DNA of 64,000 nt from Coix lacryma-jobi var. lacryma-jobi (Eukaryota > Streptophyta > Magnoliopsida > Poales > Poaceae). The translations under genes were made by a program, and so were the position numbers. This document shows, in pieces, positions 21,130 to 32,110 of the stretch. Position 1 is the first letter of the stretch. Every line of letters starts with the position of its first letter. The stretch spans positions 14,720,080 to 14,784,079 of the forward strand of contig CM019831.1 of NCBI GenBank assembly GCA_009763385.1, given 5' to 3'. The notes under the pieces were generated by a model. It was not told the origin of the DNA, searched no databases, and was given only the letters and a program-made list of their open reading frames with translations.

Positions 21130-24100
21130 ATGGCGGGAAACAGGAGGGCACCTTCGGCGAGGGACCAGCGCGTTGCTAGAGAGGCGGCAGCGGTGGTCCC
21201 GCCTGCTGAGGAAATTGCACAACCCTCGGGAGGAGAAAATGTCACCCCGGAACCCCAATCCCTGGGCCCCCAGGCCCGAGTGGCGACACAGCCGCACCCA
21301 CACACTTCGGGAGAAGGAGAAGGGGAAGAAGAAGAGGTGGGCCTCGAGGCCCTTGAAAGGCTCGAGGCTGAGCTGCAAGAGAAGAAGAGGCGCCTGGAAC
21401 AGCTTGAGAGGCACAACCGACTGCGCTCAATCAGACAGAGGGCAGACGAGGCCAGGGAGCAGCTTCGCCGCATGGAGGAGTCCCTCGCCGCGGCAGAGGC
21501 CGAAGCCGAGGGCTGGAACAATGAGGAGATACCCCCGTTGCGAGAGGGGAATGAGGAGCCAAACCAAGACAACCTTCGTCACCACCCGCCACCCCCACCA
21601 CCACCAGTACACCCAGAGCCATATCTTGTGAGACACCCAAACCTCCGCCAACTCTACCCAGATGAGAGAGAGCAAAACCTTCGCATTCAGCGAAGGCATC
21701 AACAACACCAAATGCCATACGATCCAAAGTCACCACTCTCCCAAACACTCCAAACCCAGCCCTGGCCACCTTGCTATAATCCACAAAACCTACCTCGCTA
21801 TGATGGACTTTCCGACCCTCGCCAGTTCATCATGAGCTATGAAGCAGCGGTTGCCGCAGCAGGCGGTGACGAATCAACAATGGCCAAATCCTTTGTCATC
21901 ATCCTGCGAGACATCGCACAAACTTGGTACAGCAACCTTCGCCCCGGAACTGTGGATTCCTGGGCCTGCCTCAGAGACAAGCTGTGTACAAACTTCAAGG
22001 GCATCACTCCAGCCCCGTTAAACCCCATCGAGCTATTCAACTGCAAGCAAGAGGAACGCGAGCCGCTCCAAGATTACTGGCGAAGGTTCATTCAAATCAG
22101 AGCGAGGACCCCTGGGATATCTGACGAGGCTGTCATCCTCGCTGCAGTCAGTGGTTTGCGCCCAGGACCATGCTCCTCAAAATTTGCCAGAAAACCGGCA
22201 AACTCGATCGAGGAGTTGCATGAAACAATGGAAAGATACTGTAGAGCTGATATGGATTTCAGAGCAAAGTCCGACGCTCGCAGGTCTCAGCAGAGGCCAC
22301 AGCCGAGGCCTCAACCGAGAGAAAGCAACCCTCGCCAAGAGCAAAGCAACGTTGGTGCGATCAACAAAGCAACAAGCTACGAACATCAAACACGGGACGC
22401 TCATCACCCGAGCAGCCAAGCCCCGCAGGCTTTGCCACCTCCGCCGAACCAGCGCTACCAGCAGCGAGATCCTGCCAAAATGTATTGCCACTTCTGCGGA
22501 ATGGGAAAGGGGCACACAACAAAGCAATGCGAATGCTTCGCCAAAGGAAAAGAATTCCAGGAATCCGGGAAACCTGCCATGTCAGACCCCCGAACCATAA
22601 ACCACACAAGGAAACCAAGCTTCCACCCACCAAACCCAACATACCACTATACCCCCATAAACTACGGCCTACCTTCGCAACAACCCCCCTACAACCACCA
22701 CCCACTCTACAACCAAACCCATTATCAGCCAACCACCACCCCACAACGCCAAAACCCACCTTACACAGTCACATACCCAGCTACCCCGCAAAACCAAATT
22801 CCAACAACCCACCAAGCCACCAGCGCTCTGCCACCACCACCGCCGATCCCCGCGTTACCAGCACCACAACCTGTGAAAGCCGAAGGCTCGAACCAAACAA
22901 CCATCAACAATCCAACATCGACCTTCGGTGTCATTCTAGCTATCACCGGAGGCTCAAACGAAGACCATGGCAACAAACGGCAGAGGAAGGAACATGCCAG
23001 ACGCGTTCACCACGTGGCCGTCGAAGGACCACATAAATTCGGTCGCTGGTCTCACATCCCCATAACCTTCGATTCCAGTGACATGAAGCTAAGAGATTAC
23101 CCTCACACAGATGCCATGGTGATCGAAACCAACCTCGCTGGGTGGACCGTCACCAAAATACTGGTCGATACTGGAAGCTCCGCTGACATCTTGTTCGCTT
23201 CAACCTTCGACAGCATGAAGCTTGACAGAAATCTTCTGCAACCGGCCGACAACCCCCTATACGGTTTCGGTGGTCAACAAGTAAGAGCCGTCGGGAAAAT
23301 TCCTCTGCCCGTAACCTTCGGCGACCAAATCAACTGCAGGACGGAACACATAACATTCGATGTCGTCGACATGTTCTACCCATACAATGCCATTTTTGGC
23401 CGAGGGGTCACAAACGCGTTCAATGCGGTCATCCATCCCGCCTACCTATGCATGAAACTTCCCGCGCCGAAGGGTGTCGTCGCGGTATTCGGGGACCAGG
23501 ACATTGCAAGGACAGCTGAAGGGAACGTCGCTCCGGGGCAACGCAATGTACATAATTTGTCAAAACCTCAAACCCCCGGTATCAGCGTCGAAGGCGAGGC
23601 CTGCAATGACAGAGTGAAGGCGGCGCCAAAGGACGAAACCAAACAAGTCCAACTCTTCGAGGGTAATGGAGAAAGAAAGGTGATCATCTCAGCCAATCTA
23701 GACCCTCGATCAGAAGGCAACCTCGTCACCTTCCTCAGAGAAAATTCCGACACCTTCGCTTGGTCCGCCGAAGACCTAAAAGGAGTCAACAGATCAATGA
23801 TCGAGCATAGCCTGAACATCAAGACAGGTTATCGCCCAATCAAACAAAAGCTTCGCAAGATGTCAGAAGAAAGAAAGGAGGCAGCGAAGGCTGAGGTAAA
23901 AAGGCTTCTGGACGCAGGCGTCATTCGCCCAGTCAAATACCCAACTTGGCTCTCAAATGTGGTCCTAGTCCAAAAGAAGAATAAAAAATGGCGAATGTGC
24001 GTCGATTTCACTTGCTTGAACAAAGCCTGTCCGAAGGATGACTTCCCCCTCCCAAACATAAGCACCCTGGTCGACAGAGCGGCAGGCTGCCAAATGCTAT

Positions 24101-26838
24101 CCCTCCTCGATTGCTTCTCAGGCTATCACCAAATCTGGATGAACGAAGAAGACGAAGAAAAAACAAGCTTTATCACACCCTCGGGCACTTTTTGCTTCCG
24201 AAGAATGGCAGAAGGTTTGAAAAATGCAGGCTCAACCTTCGCTCGCATGACCTCCGAAGTTTTCAAGGATGAGCATGCAGTCTCCGCCTATGTCGACGAC
24301 CTAGTCGTTCAAAGCGAACTAAAAGAGAACCACATTCCAGACCTATCGAGGGTATTCAGCAACCTCCGGTACGCCGGACTGAAACTAAACCCAGAAAAAT
24401 GTGTTTTCGGGGTAAGCGAAGGCAAGTTGCTAGGTTGCATCGTCTCAGCCAGAGGAATCGAGGCCAACCCTGAGAAGATTGATGCCATCATGAACATGGA
24501 ACCTCCGACGACCAAGAAAGCAGCTCAGCGTCTGACTGGTCGTTTGGCAGCACTTAGCAGATTCATCTCAAGATCCGCAGAGCGAGGGTTACCATTTTTC
24601 GAAACACTCAGAAGCAATGCTCCTTTCCACTGGGGCCCCCAGCAACAAAAGGCCTTCGAGGAGTTAAAAAAGTATCTGACCAGCTTGACTGCATTAACCA
24701 GCCCAAGCAAGGGAGATTTATTGTTACTTTACGTCGCAGCCTCGCCTCACGCTGCAAGCGCGGTTCTCATCAAGGAGCTTCGCGCAAACGACAAGACCAG
24801 ACAAGCCCCAATCTATTATGTTTCAGAAACCCTCGAGGGACCAAAGAGAAATTATTCGGAGCTTGAGAAAATAGCATACGCAGTCGTCATGGCATCAAGA
24901 AAGCTCAAACACTATTTCCAGGCTTACGAGATCCAAGTACCTTCGTCATACCCTCTCGAGAACATTTTCAAAAACAGCGAAGCAGTGGGGAGAATAGCAA
25001 AATGGGCAGTGGAGCTTAACAGTTATGCTATAACCTTCGTTGGTAGAACAGCGATCAAATCGCAGGTGCTGGCTGATTTCATAGCAGAATGGACACCCGA
25101 CCCTCGCACCGGTGAGCTGCAGCAGGACCAGCTTTGGACCGTCTACGTCGACGGGGCCTGGGGTGCAACCGGAGCCGGTGCCTCGGCCATCTTAATCTCG
25201 CCCTCCGGGTCGAAGCTGAGATACGCACGAAGGCTGGACTTCAAGTGCACAAACAACTCCGCTGAATATGAGGCTGTGATTCTGGCACTTTCAAGGTTGC
25301 GATCGTTATCAGTCCGAAGGGCGTTCATCAACACAGACTCTCAAGTCATTGCGGGGCACATTGAAAAGAACTACAAAGCAAAAGATCCAGAGCTTCAAAA
25401 GTACTTTCAGTATGTGCGAAGGTTAGAATCCTTTTTCCTCGGCATAACAGTAAAAGCGATATCGAGGACTGAGAACAATGAAGCAGATTGCTTAGCCAAA
25501 GCCGCCGCACAGCAGCTACAGCTCCCTCCGGACGTATTCTACGAGGTTTCCACTCGGTCAGCTTTCGAAGCTTCTGAAATCAGCACCAAGCTTATCAGCA
25601 CAATCCAGTGCGAGGATTGGAGGGCACCTATCATGGCCTACATCAAAGGACTGCACGAGCCCAGCTCCAAAGAAGAAGAGAACAGACTAAAGCAAAGAGT
25701 GCGAGGGTACAAGATTATGGATAACACCTTGTTCAAAGCTTCAGTAACCTCACCTTGGCTCAAGTGCGTGTCACAGTCCGAAGGTAACGACATCCTCAAA
25801 CTCATCCACGAAGGTATATGTGGTTCACACAATGGCCCGAGGGCACTAGTAGGAAAGGCTTTCCGGCAAGGTTTCTACTGGCCAACCGCGCTGAGAGACG
25901 CTGAAACCATCGTCAAGAAGTGCGAAGGTTGTCAACTGACAGCAAAACACCAAAACACCCCAGGGGCTCCCACAACCCTCATACGCCCAACCTGGCCCCT
26001 ACAAAGGTGGGCAATGGACCTCGTGGGCCCATTACCGACAGCTCCGGGGAACCTTCGCTACGCGGTGGTAGCCGTGGAATATTTCACCAAATGGACCGAA
26101 ACAAGACCGCTGTCCTCCATAACATCCCTCGCAGTAAAAAGGTTTTTCTGGCAGCAGATAGTTTGTCGCTTCGGAGTCCCCCAACATCTAACCGTCGACA
26201 ACGGCACCCAGTTTGACAGCGAGGTTTTCAAAGAATTCTGTGCACAAATCGGAACAATCCTATGCTTCGCCTCAGTCCGACACCCGCAGTCCAACGGCCT
26301 AGTCGAAAGGGCCAACGCAACAATCTTCCAATCCATATCCAAAAAATTGCAAGGCAGACCCAAAGGCAAATGGGCAGACGAGCTAACTGCAGTCACCTGG
26401 TCTCACAATACCTCCGAATGCAGAGCAACCAAGTTCACACCCTTCAAACTTTTGTTCGGCGAAGAAGCCGTGTTACCAGAGGAGCTAAGATTCATCTCAC
26501 CAAGAACAACCCTCGCAAGTGATGAGCCAGCCATACTAACCGACAAGGACTTGCTAGAAGAAACAAGATGCAGCGCAGTTCACAACCTGCGCAAATATCA
26601 GGAAGAGACCAAGAAGTGGAGAGATAAAAAGGTCAGAATCAAGAACCTGCAGAAGGGTGACCTCGTCCTCATCCGAAAACAAAACGCCAGCATGGCCGGA
26701 AAGTTCCAGCCTAAGTGGACAGGCCCGTTCCTGATCGCAGAATGCAATCGCCCAGGCTCTTTCCACCTCTCCGACAGCGAAGGTAATATCCTACCACACA
26801 CCTGGAACATCGACGACCTTCGCAAATTCTACCCATAG
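21130..26838 (+). CDS. Tat-like gag-pol polyprotein, intact
   Basis: 1,902 codons from ATG 21130, chosen because it is the first ATG after the primer site. The frame is also open to 21082, inside the LTR. A charged helical N-terminus (about residues 85-140) precedes the gag domain (about 210-400). The CCHC knuckle starts at residue 453 (CHFCGMGKGHTTKQC). The retropepsin site ILVDTGSSADIL has D-T-G near 680. RT has YVDDLVV at about 1054. A second, archaeal-type RNase H begins near 1337 (VYVDGAWG) and includes NNSAEYEA and NTDSQVIAGHI. The integrase zinc region starts near 1558, and its catalytic D-D-E residues are at about 1630, 1690 and 1726 with the canonical 35-residue last spacing. All key residues are present. 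Confidence 0.95.
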   Translation: MAGNRRAPSARDQRVAREAAAVVPPAEEIAQPSGGENVTPEPQSLGPQARVATQPHPHTSGEGEGEEEEVGLEALERLEAELQEKKRRLEQLERHNRLRSIRQRADEAREQLRRMEESLAAAEAEAEGWNNEEIPPLREGNEEPNQDNLRHHPPPPPPPVHPEPYLVRHPNLRQLYPDEREQNLRIQRRHQQHQMPYDPKSPLSQTLQTQPWPPCYNPQNLPRYDGLSDPRQFIMSYEAAVAAAGGDESTMAKSFVIILRDIAQTWYSNLRPGTVDSWACLRDKLCTNFKGITPAPLNPIELFNCKQEEREPLQDYWRRFIQIRARTPGISDEAVILAAVSGLRPGPCSSKFARKPANSIEELHETMERYCRADMDFRAKSDARRSQQRPQPRPQPRESNPRQEQSNVGAINKATSYEHQTRDAHHPSSQAPQALPPPPNQRYQQRDPAKMYCHFCGMGKGHTTKQCECFAKGKEFQESGKPAMSDPRTINHTRKPSFHPPNPTYHYTPINYGLPSQQPPYNHHPLYNQTHYQPTTTPQRQNPPYTVTYPATPQNQIPTTHQATSALPPPPPIPALPAPQPVKAEGSNQTTINNPTSTFGVILAITGGSNEDHGNKRQRKEHARRVHHVAVEGPHKFGRWSHIPITFDSSDMKLRDYPHTDAMVIETNLAGWTVTKILVDTGSSADILFASTFDSMKLDRNLLQPADNPLYGFGGQQVRAVGKIPLPVTFGDQINCRTEHITFDVVDMFYPYNAIFGRGVTNAFNAVIHPAYLCMKLPAPKGVVAVFGDQDIARTAEGNVAPGQRNVHNLSKPQTPGISVEGEACNDRVKAAPKDETKQVQLFEGNGERKVIISANLDPRSEGNLVTFLRENSDTFAWSAEDLKGVNRSMIEHSLNIKTGYRPIKQKLRKMSEERKEAAKAEVKRLLDAGVIRPVKYPTWLSNVVLVQKKNKKWRMCVDFTCLNKACPKDDFPLPNISTLVDRAAGCQMLSLLDCFSGYHQIWMNEEDEEKTSFITPSGTFCFRRMAEGLKNAGSTFARMTSEVFKDEHAVSAYVDDLVVQSELKENHIPDLSRVFSNLRYAGLKLNPEKCVFGVSEGKLLGCIVSARGIEANPEKIDAIMNMEPPTTKKAAQRLTGRLAALSRFISRSAERGLPFFETLRSNAPFHWGPQQQKAFEELKKYLTSLTALTSPSKGDLLLLYVAASPHAASAVLIKELRANDKTRQAPIYYVSETLEGPKRNYSELEKIAYAVVMASRKLKHYFQAYEIQVPSSYPLENIFKNSEAVGRIAKWAVELNSYAITFVGRTAIKSQVLADFIAEWTPDPRTGELQQDQLWTVYVDGAWGATGAGASAILISPSGSKLRYARRLDFKCTNNSAEYEAVILALSRLRSLSVRRAFINTDSQVIAGHIEKNYKAKDPELQKYFQYVRRLESFFLGITVKAISRTENNEADCLAKAAAQQLQLPPDVFYEVSTRSAFEASEISTKLISTIQCEDWRAPIMAYIKGLHEPSSKEEENRLKQRVRGYKIMDNTLFKASVTSPWLKCVSQSEGNDILKLIHEGICGSHNGPRALVGKAFRQGFYWPTALRDAETIVKKCEGCQLTAKHQNTPGAPTTLIRPTWPLQRWAMDLVGPLPTAPGNLRYAVVAVEYFTKWTETRPLSSITSLAVKRFFWQQIVCRFGVPQHLTVDNGTQFDSEVFKEFCAQIGTILCFASVRHPQSNGLVERANATIFQSISKKLQGRPKGKWADELTAVTWSHNTSECRATKFTPFKLLFGEEAVLPEELRFISPRTTLASDEPAILTDKDLLEETRCSAVHNLRKYQEETKKWRDKKVRIKNLQKGDLVLIRKQNASMAGKFQPKWTGPFLIAECNRPGSFHLSDSEGNILPHTWNIDDLRKFYP

Positions 26839-27132
26839 CGGAGCCTTAGCGACCCCTCGCGCTATGTAATTTTTGTCACTTTCTATGTTACCTACTCTCA
26901 TGTACTTAACAAAAACAGGAGCTGCACTCTTTTTCCTTACGAAGGGGCGTAAGGTTTTTTAACGAGGCAGTGTCCAAAGCACAAATACAGGCTAGAACCC
27001 CCAAAAAAGCAAAGTCTCCAGCTTTCCACTTCCAAGCATCGAAAAAGCGGATCTCTTTCAAGAGCGCTACATTCGATGAAAACCCGCTAAGATTGCTTTG
27101 CAAAACGTTCCTGTTCTTTTCAAAGCAAACTT
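26839..27132 (+). other. Start of the Tat 3' non-coding region
   Basis: Follows the gag-pol stop. No conserved frame is seen. It leads into the first minisatellite. Confidence 0.6.
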
Positions 27133-27620
27133 CACCTCCGCCTAAAAAGGGGAGGAAAGTCGAGCACCCTGGCACAAACGACAGGGGCTCGCAAAAGCAA
27201 TTTCCACCTCCGCCTAAGACAAGGGGAGGTCGAAAAAGTCGAGCACCCTGGCACAAACGACAGGGGCTCGCAAAACCAATTTCCACCTCCGCCTAAGACA
27301 AGGGGAGTTCGAAAAAGTCGAGCACCCTGGCACAAACGACAGGGGCTCGCAAAAGCAATTTCCCACCTCCGCCTAAGACAAGGGGAGGTCGAAAAAGTCG
27401 AGCACCCTGGCACAAACGACAGGGGCTCGCAAAACCAATTTCCACCTCCGCCTAAGACAAGGGGAGGTCGAAAAAGTCGAGCACCCTGGCACAAACGACA
27501 GGGGCTCGCAAAAGCAAACTCACCTCCGCCTAAGATAAGGGGAGGAAAGTCGAGCACCCTGGCACAAATGACAGGGGCTCGCAAAAAAGCAAACTTCACC
27601 TCCGCCAGAAATAAGGGAGG
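27133..27620. repeat. Minisatellite, about 78-bp unit, seven copies
   Basis: Units begin CACCTCCGCC at 27133, 27205, 27284, 27364, 27443, 27521 and 27597, the last being partial. Each contains GTCGAGCACCCTGGCACAAA and GACAGGGGCTCGC. In the central copies AAAACCAA and AAAAGCAA alternate, giving a roughly 157-bp dimer order. Confidence 0.92.
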
Positions 27621-27775
27621 GCGCGAAGTCCAAAAAGTCAAGCTTTCTCGCTCAAGCAAACCAGGCAATCGGCGCGGGCCCCACTTTCTCCGCCCCCGCC
27701 CGAGCCCTTCCAAGCCAGGCCTCGGCGCGGGCCACATCCAACGCGATCAAAAAGAAACGCTGCGAGCCCCGCAAA

Positions 27776-28440
27776 AAGAAAAAGGGGGCGTCGCTGTTTT
27801 TTCAAAACAAGCTCACGAGAGCAAACGCGCGAGCCTCGCTAAAGAAAAAGGGGGCGTCGCTGTTTTTTCAAAACAAGCTCACGAGAGCAAACGCGCGAGC
27901 CTCGCTAAGAAAAAGGGGGCGTCGCTGTTTTTTTCAAAACAAGCTCACGAGAGCAAACGCGCGAGCCTCGCTAAAGAAAAAAGGGGGCGTCGCTGTTTTT
28001 TCAAAACAAGCTCACGAGAGCAAACGCGCGAGCCTCGCTAAGAAAAAGGGGGCGTCGCTGTTTTTTCAAAACAAGCTCACGAGAGCAAACGCGCGAGCCT
28101 CGCTAAAGAAAAAGGGGGCGTCGCTGTTTTTTCAAAACAAGCTCACGAGAGCAAACGCGCGAGCCTCGCTAAAGAAAAAGGGGGCGTCGCTGTTTTTTTC
28201 AAAACAAGCTCACGAGAGCAAAACGCGCGAGCCTCGCTAAAGAAAAAGGGGGGCGTCGCTGTTTTTTCAAAACAAGCTCACGAGAGCAAACGCGCGAGCC
28301 TCGCTAAAGAAAAAGGGGGCGTCGCTGTTTTTTCAAAACAAGCTCACGAGAGCAAACGCGCGAGCCTCGCTAAAGAAAAAGGGGGCGTCGCTGTTTTTTC
28401 AAAACAAGCTCACAAGAGTAAACGCGCGAGCCTCGCTAAG
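27776..28440. repeat. Minisatellite, about 66-bp unit, ten copies
   Basis: The GGGGGCGTCGCTG core recurs at 27784, 27850, 27915, 27983, 28048, 28114, 28180, 28248, 28315 and 28381. Units contain CAAAACAAGCTCACGAGAGC and CGCGCGAGCCTCGCT. Copies differ mainly in the length of A, T and G runs, and the last has a few substitutions. Array and order are continuous with no spacers. Confidence 0.93.
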
Positions 28441-28578
28441 ATTCAAGCAGGGCGTCACCGTTAAAACAACTTAACAAACGTCAAAATAGCACAGCAAATA
28501 TGGCACACAACCCATACGCTTCTCATACCGTTACAAAACAATGTTACAACAACAAACATATCCCAAAATAAAAAATCC

Positions 28579-29127
28579 TTACAAGGGACCACCGCTCCCC
28601 TCTTTTAACTCCAAATCATCCAAACCTTCGGCCTCCACCTCAAACCCCCCCTCCACTGGAACCAGGGGTCCCCACAACAAAGGAACTGCAGGGACAATTG
28701 GCAGCTCCCCGGGCAAAACCCTCGCCCTATACATGTACCTATGCCTCGTCTCAACTTCCGAAGGTTCCTCCTTCGGGATCACAAGCGCCCCATCCGAACC
28801 AACTTCAAGCTCCTTTCGACCAAACAAATATTCCAAAGCCGTGTTCTCGTCAATATCATCATCACCGACAGCTTGCGAAGTCGACGAAGACCCAAACAAA
28901 TAACGATCGGCTTGGCGGTCTGTATAGTCTGCCTCGCGCCAAAATCGACTCGACCTACTATTCTTTAAATCATATCTCCGCACCTTCGACCACCAAAAAC
29001 GTTCAAAGGAAAGCGAAGGATACTTAAATCTAGCGCGAGCCCATGATTCACCAGTTATAAAAACATCTTGGTAGTTCAACATCAGCGGGGTCACGTCGAA
29101 CACGTCTAGCACGGTTCCGTCAGGAAC
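28579..29127 (-). CDS. Antisense gene of the Tat element, last exon
   Basis: Minus-strand exon. It opens after an acceptor-like GTAACATGCAG (intron about 29236-29128) and runs in phase with the preceding exon from VPDGTVLDVFD through YPSLSFERFWWSKVRRYDLK, an acidic stretch (GDDDIDENTALEYL) and a C-terminus ending KEGSGGPL. The long coding-like frame, opposite to gag-pol and placed between pol and the 3' LTR, matches the antisense genes of Tat-lineage elements such as Grande and Retand. No function is known to me. Confidence 0.6.
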   Translation of the reverse strand, partial: VPDGTVLDVFDVTPLMLNYQDVFITGESWARARFKYPSLSFERFWWSKVRRYDLKNSRSSRFWREADYTDRQADRYLFGSSSTSQAVGDDDIDENTALEYLFGRKELEVGSDGALVIPKEEPSEVETRHRYMYRARVLPGELPIVPAVPLLWGPLVPVEGGFEVEAEGLDDLELKEGSGGPL

Positions 29128-29192
29128 CTGCATGTTACACAAAAATACGAGATGTCTCAGCCTCGCCAAGTTTTTACAAACAACCATAGTAT

Positions 29193-30491
29193 CTACAAAA
29201 ATGCCTCCCTCGCCCCAACAAACCCAGGCATCACACCTGCCCAGCTTCCCCCCGATTGATGTCCGCACCCTCGCCAGCGGTGGCAGTCGAGGTCCCAGCT
29301 GACGCCTCCTCCGCCGTGTTCTCCTTCGCGGCATCTCCTTCCACGATCGGCCCGCTCCCGGTCAAACGCCTCGATCTCGGCGAGCGTAACCCCCCCACAG
29401 CTTGGCTCAGGAGCGGCTTCGGGGTCACCCCTCGCTGCATCTTCCGTGGTCGGCGAGGGCATCTGCATCTCGTCGAGCCTACAAGAAAAATAAGGACAAA
29501 CCTCGCCAAATCAACAAGCAACCCTCTAAACAAAAGCAACACAGACCACAAAACTTAAACAAAGGTGCGAACCTGGCGCGTAGCCTCGGCAGCTTCTTCG
29601 AAGGCGAGAGCCCGGCCACCTCCGGAGATCCAAAACTTGCGAAGCAAACGCATCGCACAGTTCCGGACATCTGCGTCATCAACCTTCATCTGGCGAACCT
29701 CTTCAACCGTCGGAAAGACATGGCTCGGCCTTTTGACCTTGCGAAGATGATCACAATCCGCCAGTCGAAGCGTGCTTGCCATTGCCAAGGCCCCGGCGTA
29801 GCCACCAAAATCGGCTGCATTGGAGACTAGCGAGCTAAACACATCAAGCTCGTTGCCCAGCCAGCCCTCGAAGGCCTCTGCATCAACCGCAGGCAACGGC
29901 TCTCCGGCCGAACCCCCAGCCTCGGTCAGACAACAATCAAGTTTACGCTTGACGTTCTCCATGCTCGCCCGCCAAGAAATTCTTCAAATCAACTAGCCGA
30001 CCCTCGGCCTCGGCTAAAGCCTTGTCTTTCTCCTTTCCCGCGGCGATCAGATCAGCATTACGCTTCGCCAGCTCAACCGCCTCCTCTCGAGCCTCCGCGG
30101 CCTTCTCCGAAGCAATTCTCATTTCACTTTCTCTGTTCACCAGGCTCCGCGCCAGCTTGCTGTTCTCCTTCTCAAGTTCAGTCATATGATTCCTCATAAA
30201 CTCCATGTCGGCGCTAACCTTCCGCCTCGCTGAGCGGTTCAAGAGCATCAGCTCCGCCAATTTGACGTCAACATCATCCAAGGTGTCGCCAACCGCTTGA
30301 CCCGCAAGAAGGACCCTCCGCCTCCGGCACACAAATGCGGCCGAAGATCCGGCCCAGAAAACGCCTTTCCTCCGGGCTACACTGCAGGTGGCAACCCCGA
30401 AGGTCCGGACTGGTGAACAGTGCAGTGGCCGGATCAGAAATCCCAAGCTCCCTGGCGTATTCTGGAAGGCTCGACCGGCTAGCCTCGCCAA
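29193..30491 (-). pseudogene. Antisense gene of the Tat element, coiled-coil exons
   Basis: Minus strand, read 30491 to 29237. A strongly helical segment (SADMEFMRNHMTELEKENSK, then AREEAVELAKRNADLIAAG) should form a coiled coil. It is followed by a block with FEGWLGNELDVFSSLVSNAA and MRLLRKFWISGGGRALAFEE. A candidate intron at 29572-29479 has donor CAG|GTTCGC and acceptor CTTGTAG. A second intron at 29236-29128 keeps the frame exactly. Two frame changes are needed (about 29,950 and within 29,240-29,470), so this copy is broken or the sequence has small errors. Confidence 0.55.
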
Positions 30492-30752
30492 ACGGCCTTT
30501 TTCCCCGCGACCGCGGCAGAGTCAAGTTCCCCATCAAACTCTGCCCCCTCCACCCAGAGGTGTGAGCCCGCCGAAGCTGGGAACCGCACCTCGTCGAGGG
30601 CCAGCCGGCCAATATCTCGATGAAGGCCGCACAAAGCTCGAACCAGACACCGCTGACACCGGAGCCACCTCACAACCAAGCAACCTCGCAGCCTCAGCCG
30701 AGCGCTCCCCAACCTCGCAGAGCCTCCACACACCCGTCGATCCCCCGAAAGC

Positions 30753-32110
30753 TCATCTGCGCCCCGTAGCCATCCACCAACAACCGCGAGGCTCCGCCTC
30801 CAATCGACACCTCCTCATCCGGTCACCCTCCAGAAGAACCCTCGCTACCATCTTCAGACGAACCCTCGCCCGTCCCCCCCTCCTTCGCGTCCTCCTCCAC
30901 CTCATCATCAGATTCATCCTCGTCGCCCGAAAGTTGGACCAAAGCACGATCCCTCCACGCGAGGCACGCGTGCCCGACCGAACTGGCACCCGGCCGCTCC
31001 GAGCCGCGGCCAAAGAAGCGCCCGCACCAACAGAGCCAGTAGCGACCCTCGTCGCAAGCACCTTCGCTCGTCCGCCAGCCCCTCCACGGCCTCGACCACG
31101 GCCCCGCTTCGGCCGAGACACGATCTCCGCTTCTCCCGAAGCCTTCCGCTTCCTTTTCTTCGGCGCGTCGTCGCTCGAAGGAGCAGGCCAGTCGGCGTAC
31201 CGAATACCAAGAATATCAAACATTCTGTTCACGCGACCTTCGCCGCCCACCAAGCTATGGATAGTTTTCACTTCCAGTGGGGAAAGCTTCCCCACGAGCT
31301 CGTCCGTCCACTGTTGAACTCGTTTAAAAACAGCTTCGTTCCCATCCTCGCGCCTCGGAAATTTTTTAAGAGTTCTTTCCCACACCTTCTCTAGATCCAA
31401 ACTAGGCTTCTTCAAGCCCCTACCTCTCGTACCTCGGGTCATCCTCCACAACGAACCAAGTTTGCCTCCGGCCAAGAGGCCAAACTTGCACAGCAATATT
31501 CCTCCACCAAATCACGGGGCACTGGGAACGCGCAACAACCCTCAGCAATCAACAGCAGCATGGGCCTCGATGCTCATCTTAGCCTCGGCCACATCTCCAA
31601 GCACGGAAGCTCGCCGCAAAGCTCGGACTGTCACTAAGTTTGTAATAGAACCAGAACTCCTGCCATCCGCTGCTCCACTGTCCTCTGTGCTTGCACCGGC
31701 AGCTCCGCGCCGGCGCGATGGCAAAAATGTACACCGCAAAATGCCAAGGCTGGTCTCTGCCCTGTCCGTAATCTTGCGAGGCTGCATGTGAACGCGATGA
31801 GTACGAACAAAACCCTCGACATGCGGGACAACCCCCTGAGACCTGCAGGCCCAGACGTAGACCGACATCTTTGTGAAGCAAGAAGGCGTAAGCTGATGAA
31901 ACCGCAGGTGAACCTTCGCAAGACCGAAGTCACGAAGGAGTCAGCTGGAAGCGAGGCCAGCCGAAAAGAACTCTTCAAACACCACAACCTCGTCTGCATC
32001 GGCTCGGCACGTCTCCCCACTGCTGGCCTCGCTCTGCCTTCCTCAATCCAGCCCCACCGCACGTTAAGATCAACCTCACTTGCACAAACACGGCTCAAAC
32101 AAACTCAAAG
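30753..32110 (-). pseudogene. Antisense gene of the Tat element, N-terminal domain
   Basis: Minus strand. The 31.88-31.54 kb part, read across two frames, contains HQLTPSCFTKMSVYVWA, QPWHFAVYIF and QWSSGWQEFWFYYKLSD. These resemble the plant domain catalogued in Pfam as 'putative gypsy type transposon' (PF04195), here by recollection of motif style only. The 31496-30753 part adds KLSPLEVKTIHSLVGGEGRV and a basic RPKRGRGRGRGG segment that could bind nucleic acid or act in nuclear import. Several frame shifts interrupt the region. It lies upstream of the coiled-coil exons on the same strand. Confidence 0.55.

Noticed and set aside
20483..21631. A 382-codon plus-strand frame across the Tat 5' LTR
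   Set aside because: Out of frame with gag-pol and covering LTR, primer site and gag; a shadow frame.
27133..28440. CRISPR-like regular repeats
   Set aside because: Units are contiguous without unique spacers, lie inside a plant retrotransposon, and no associated genes are present.
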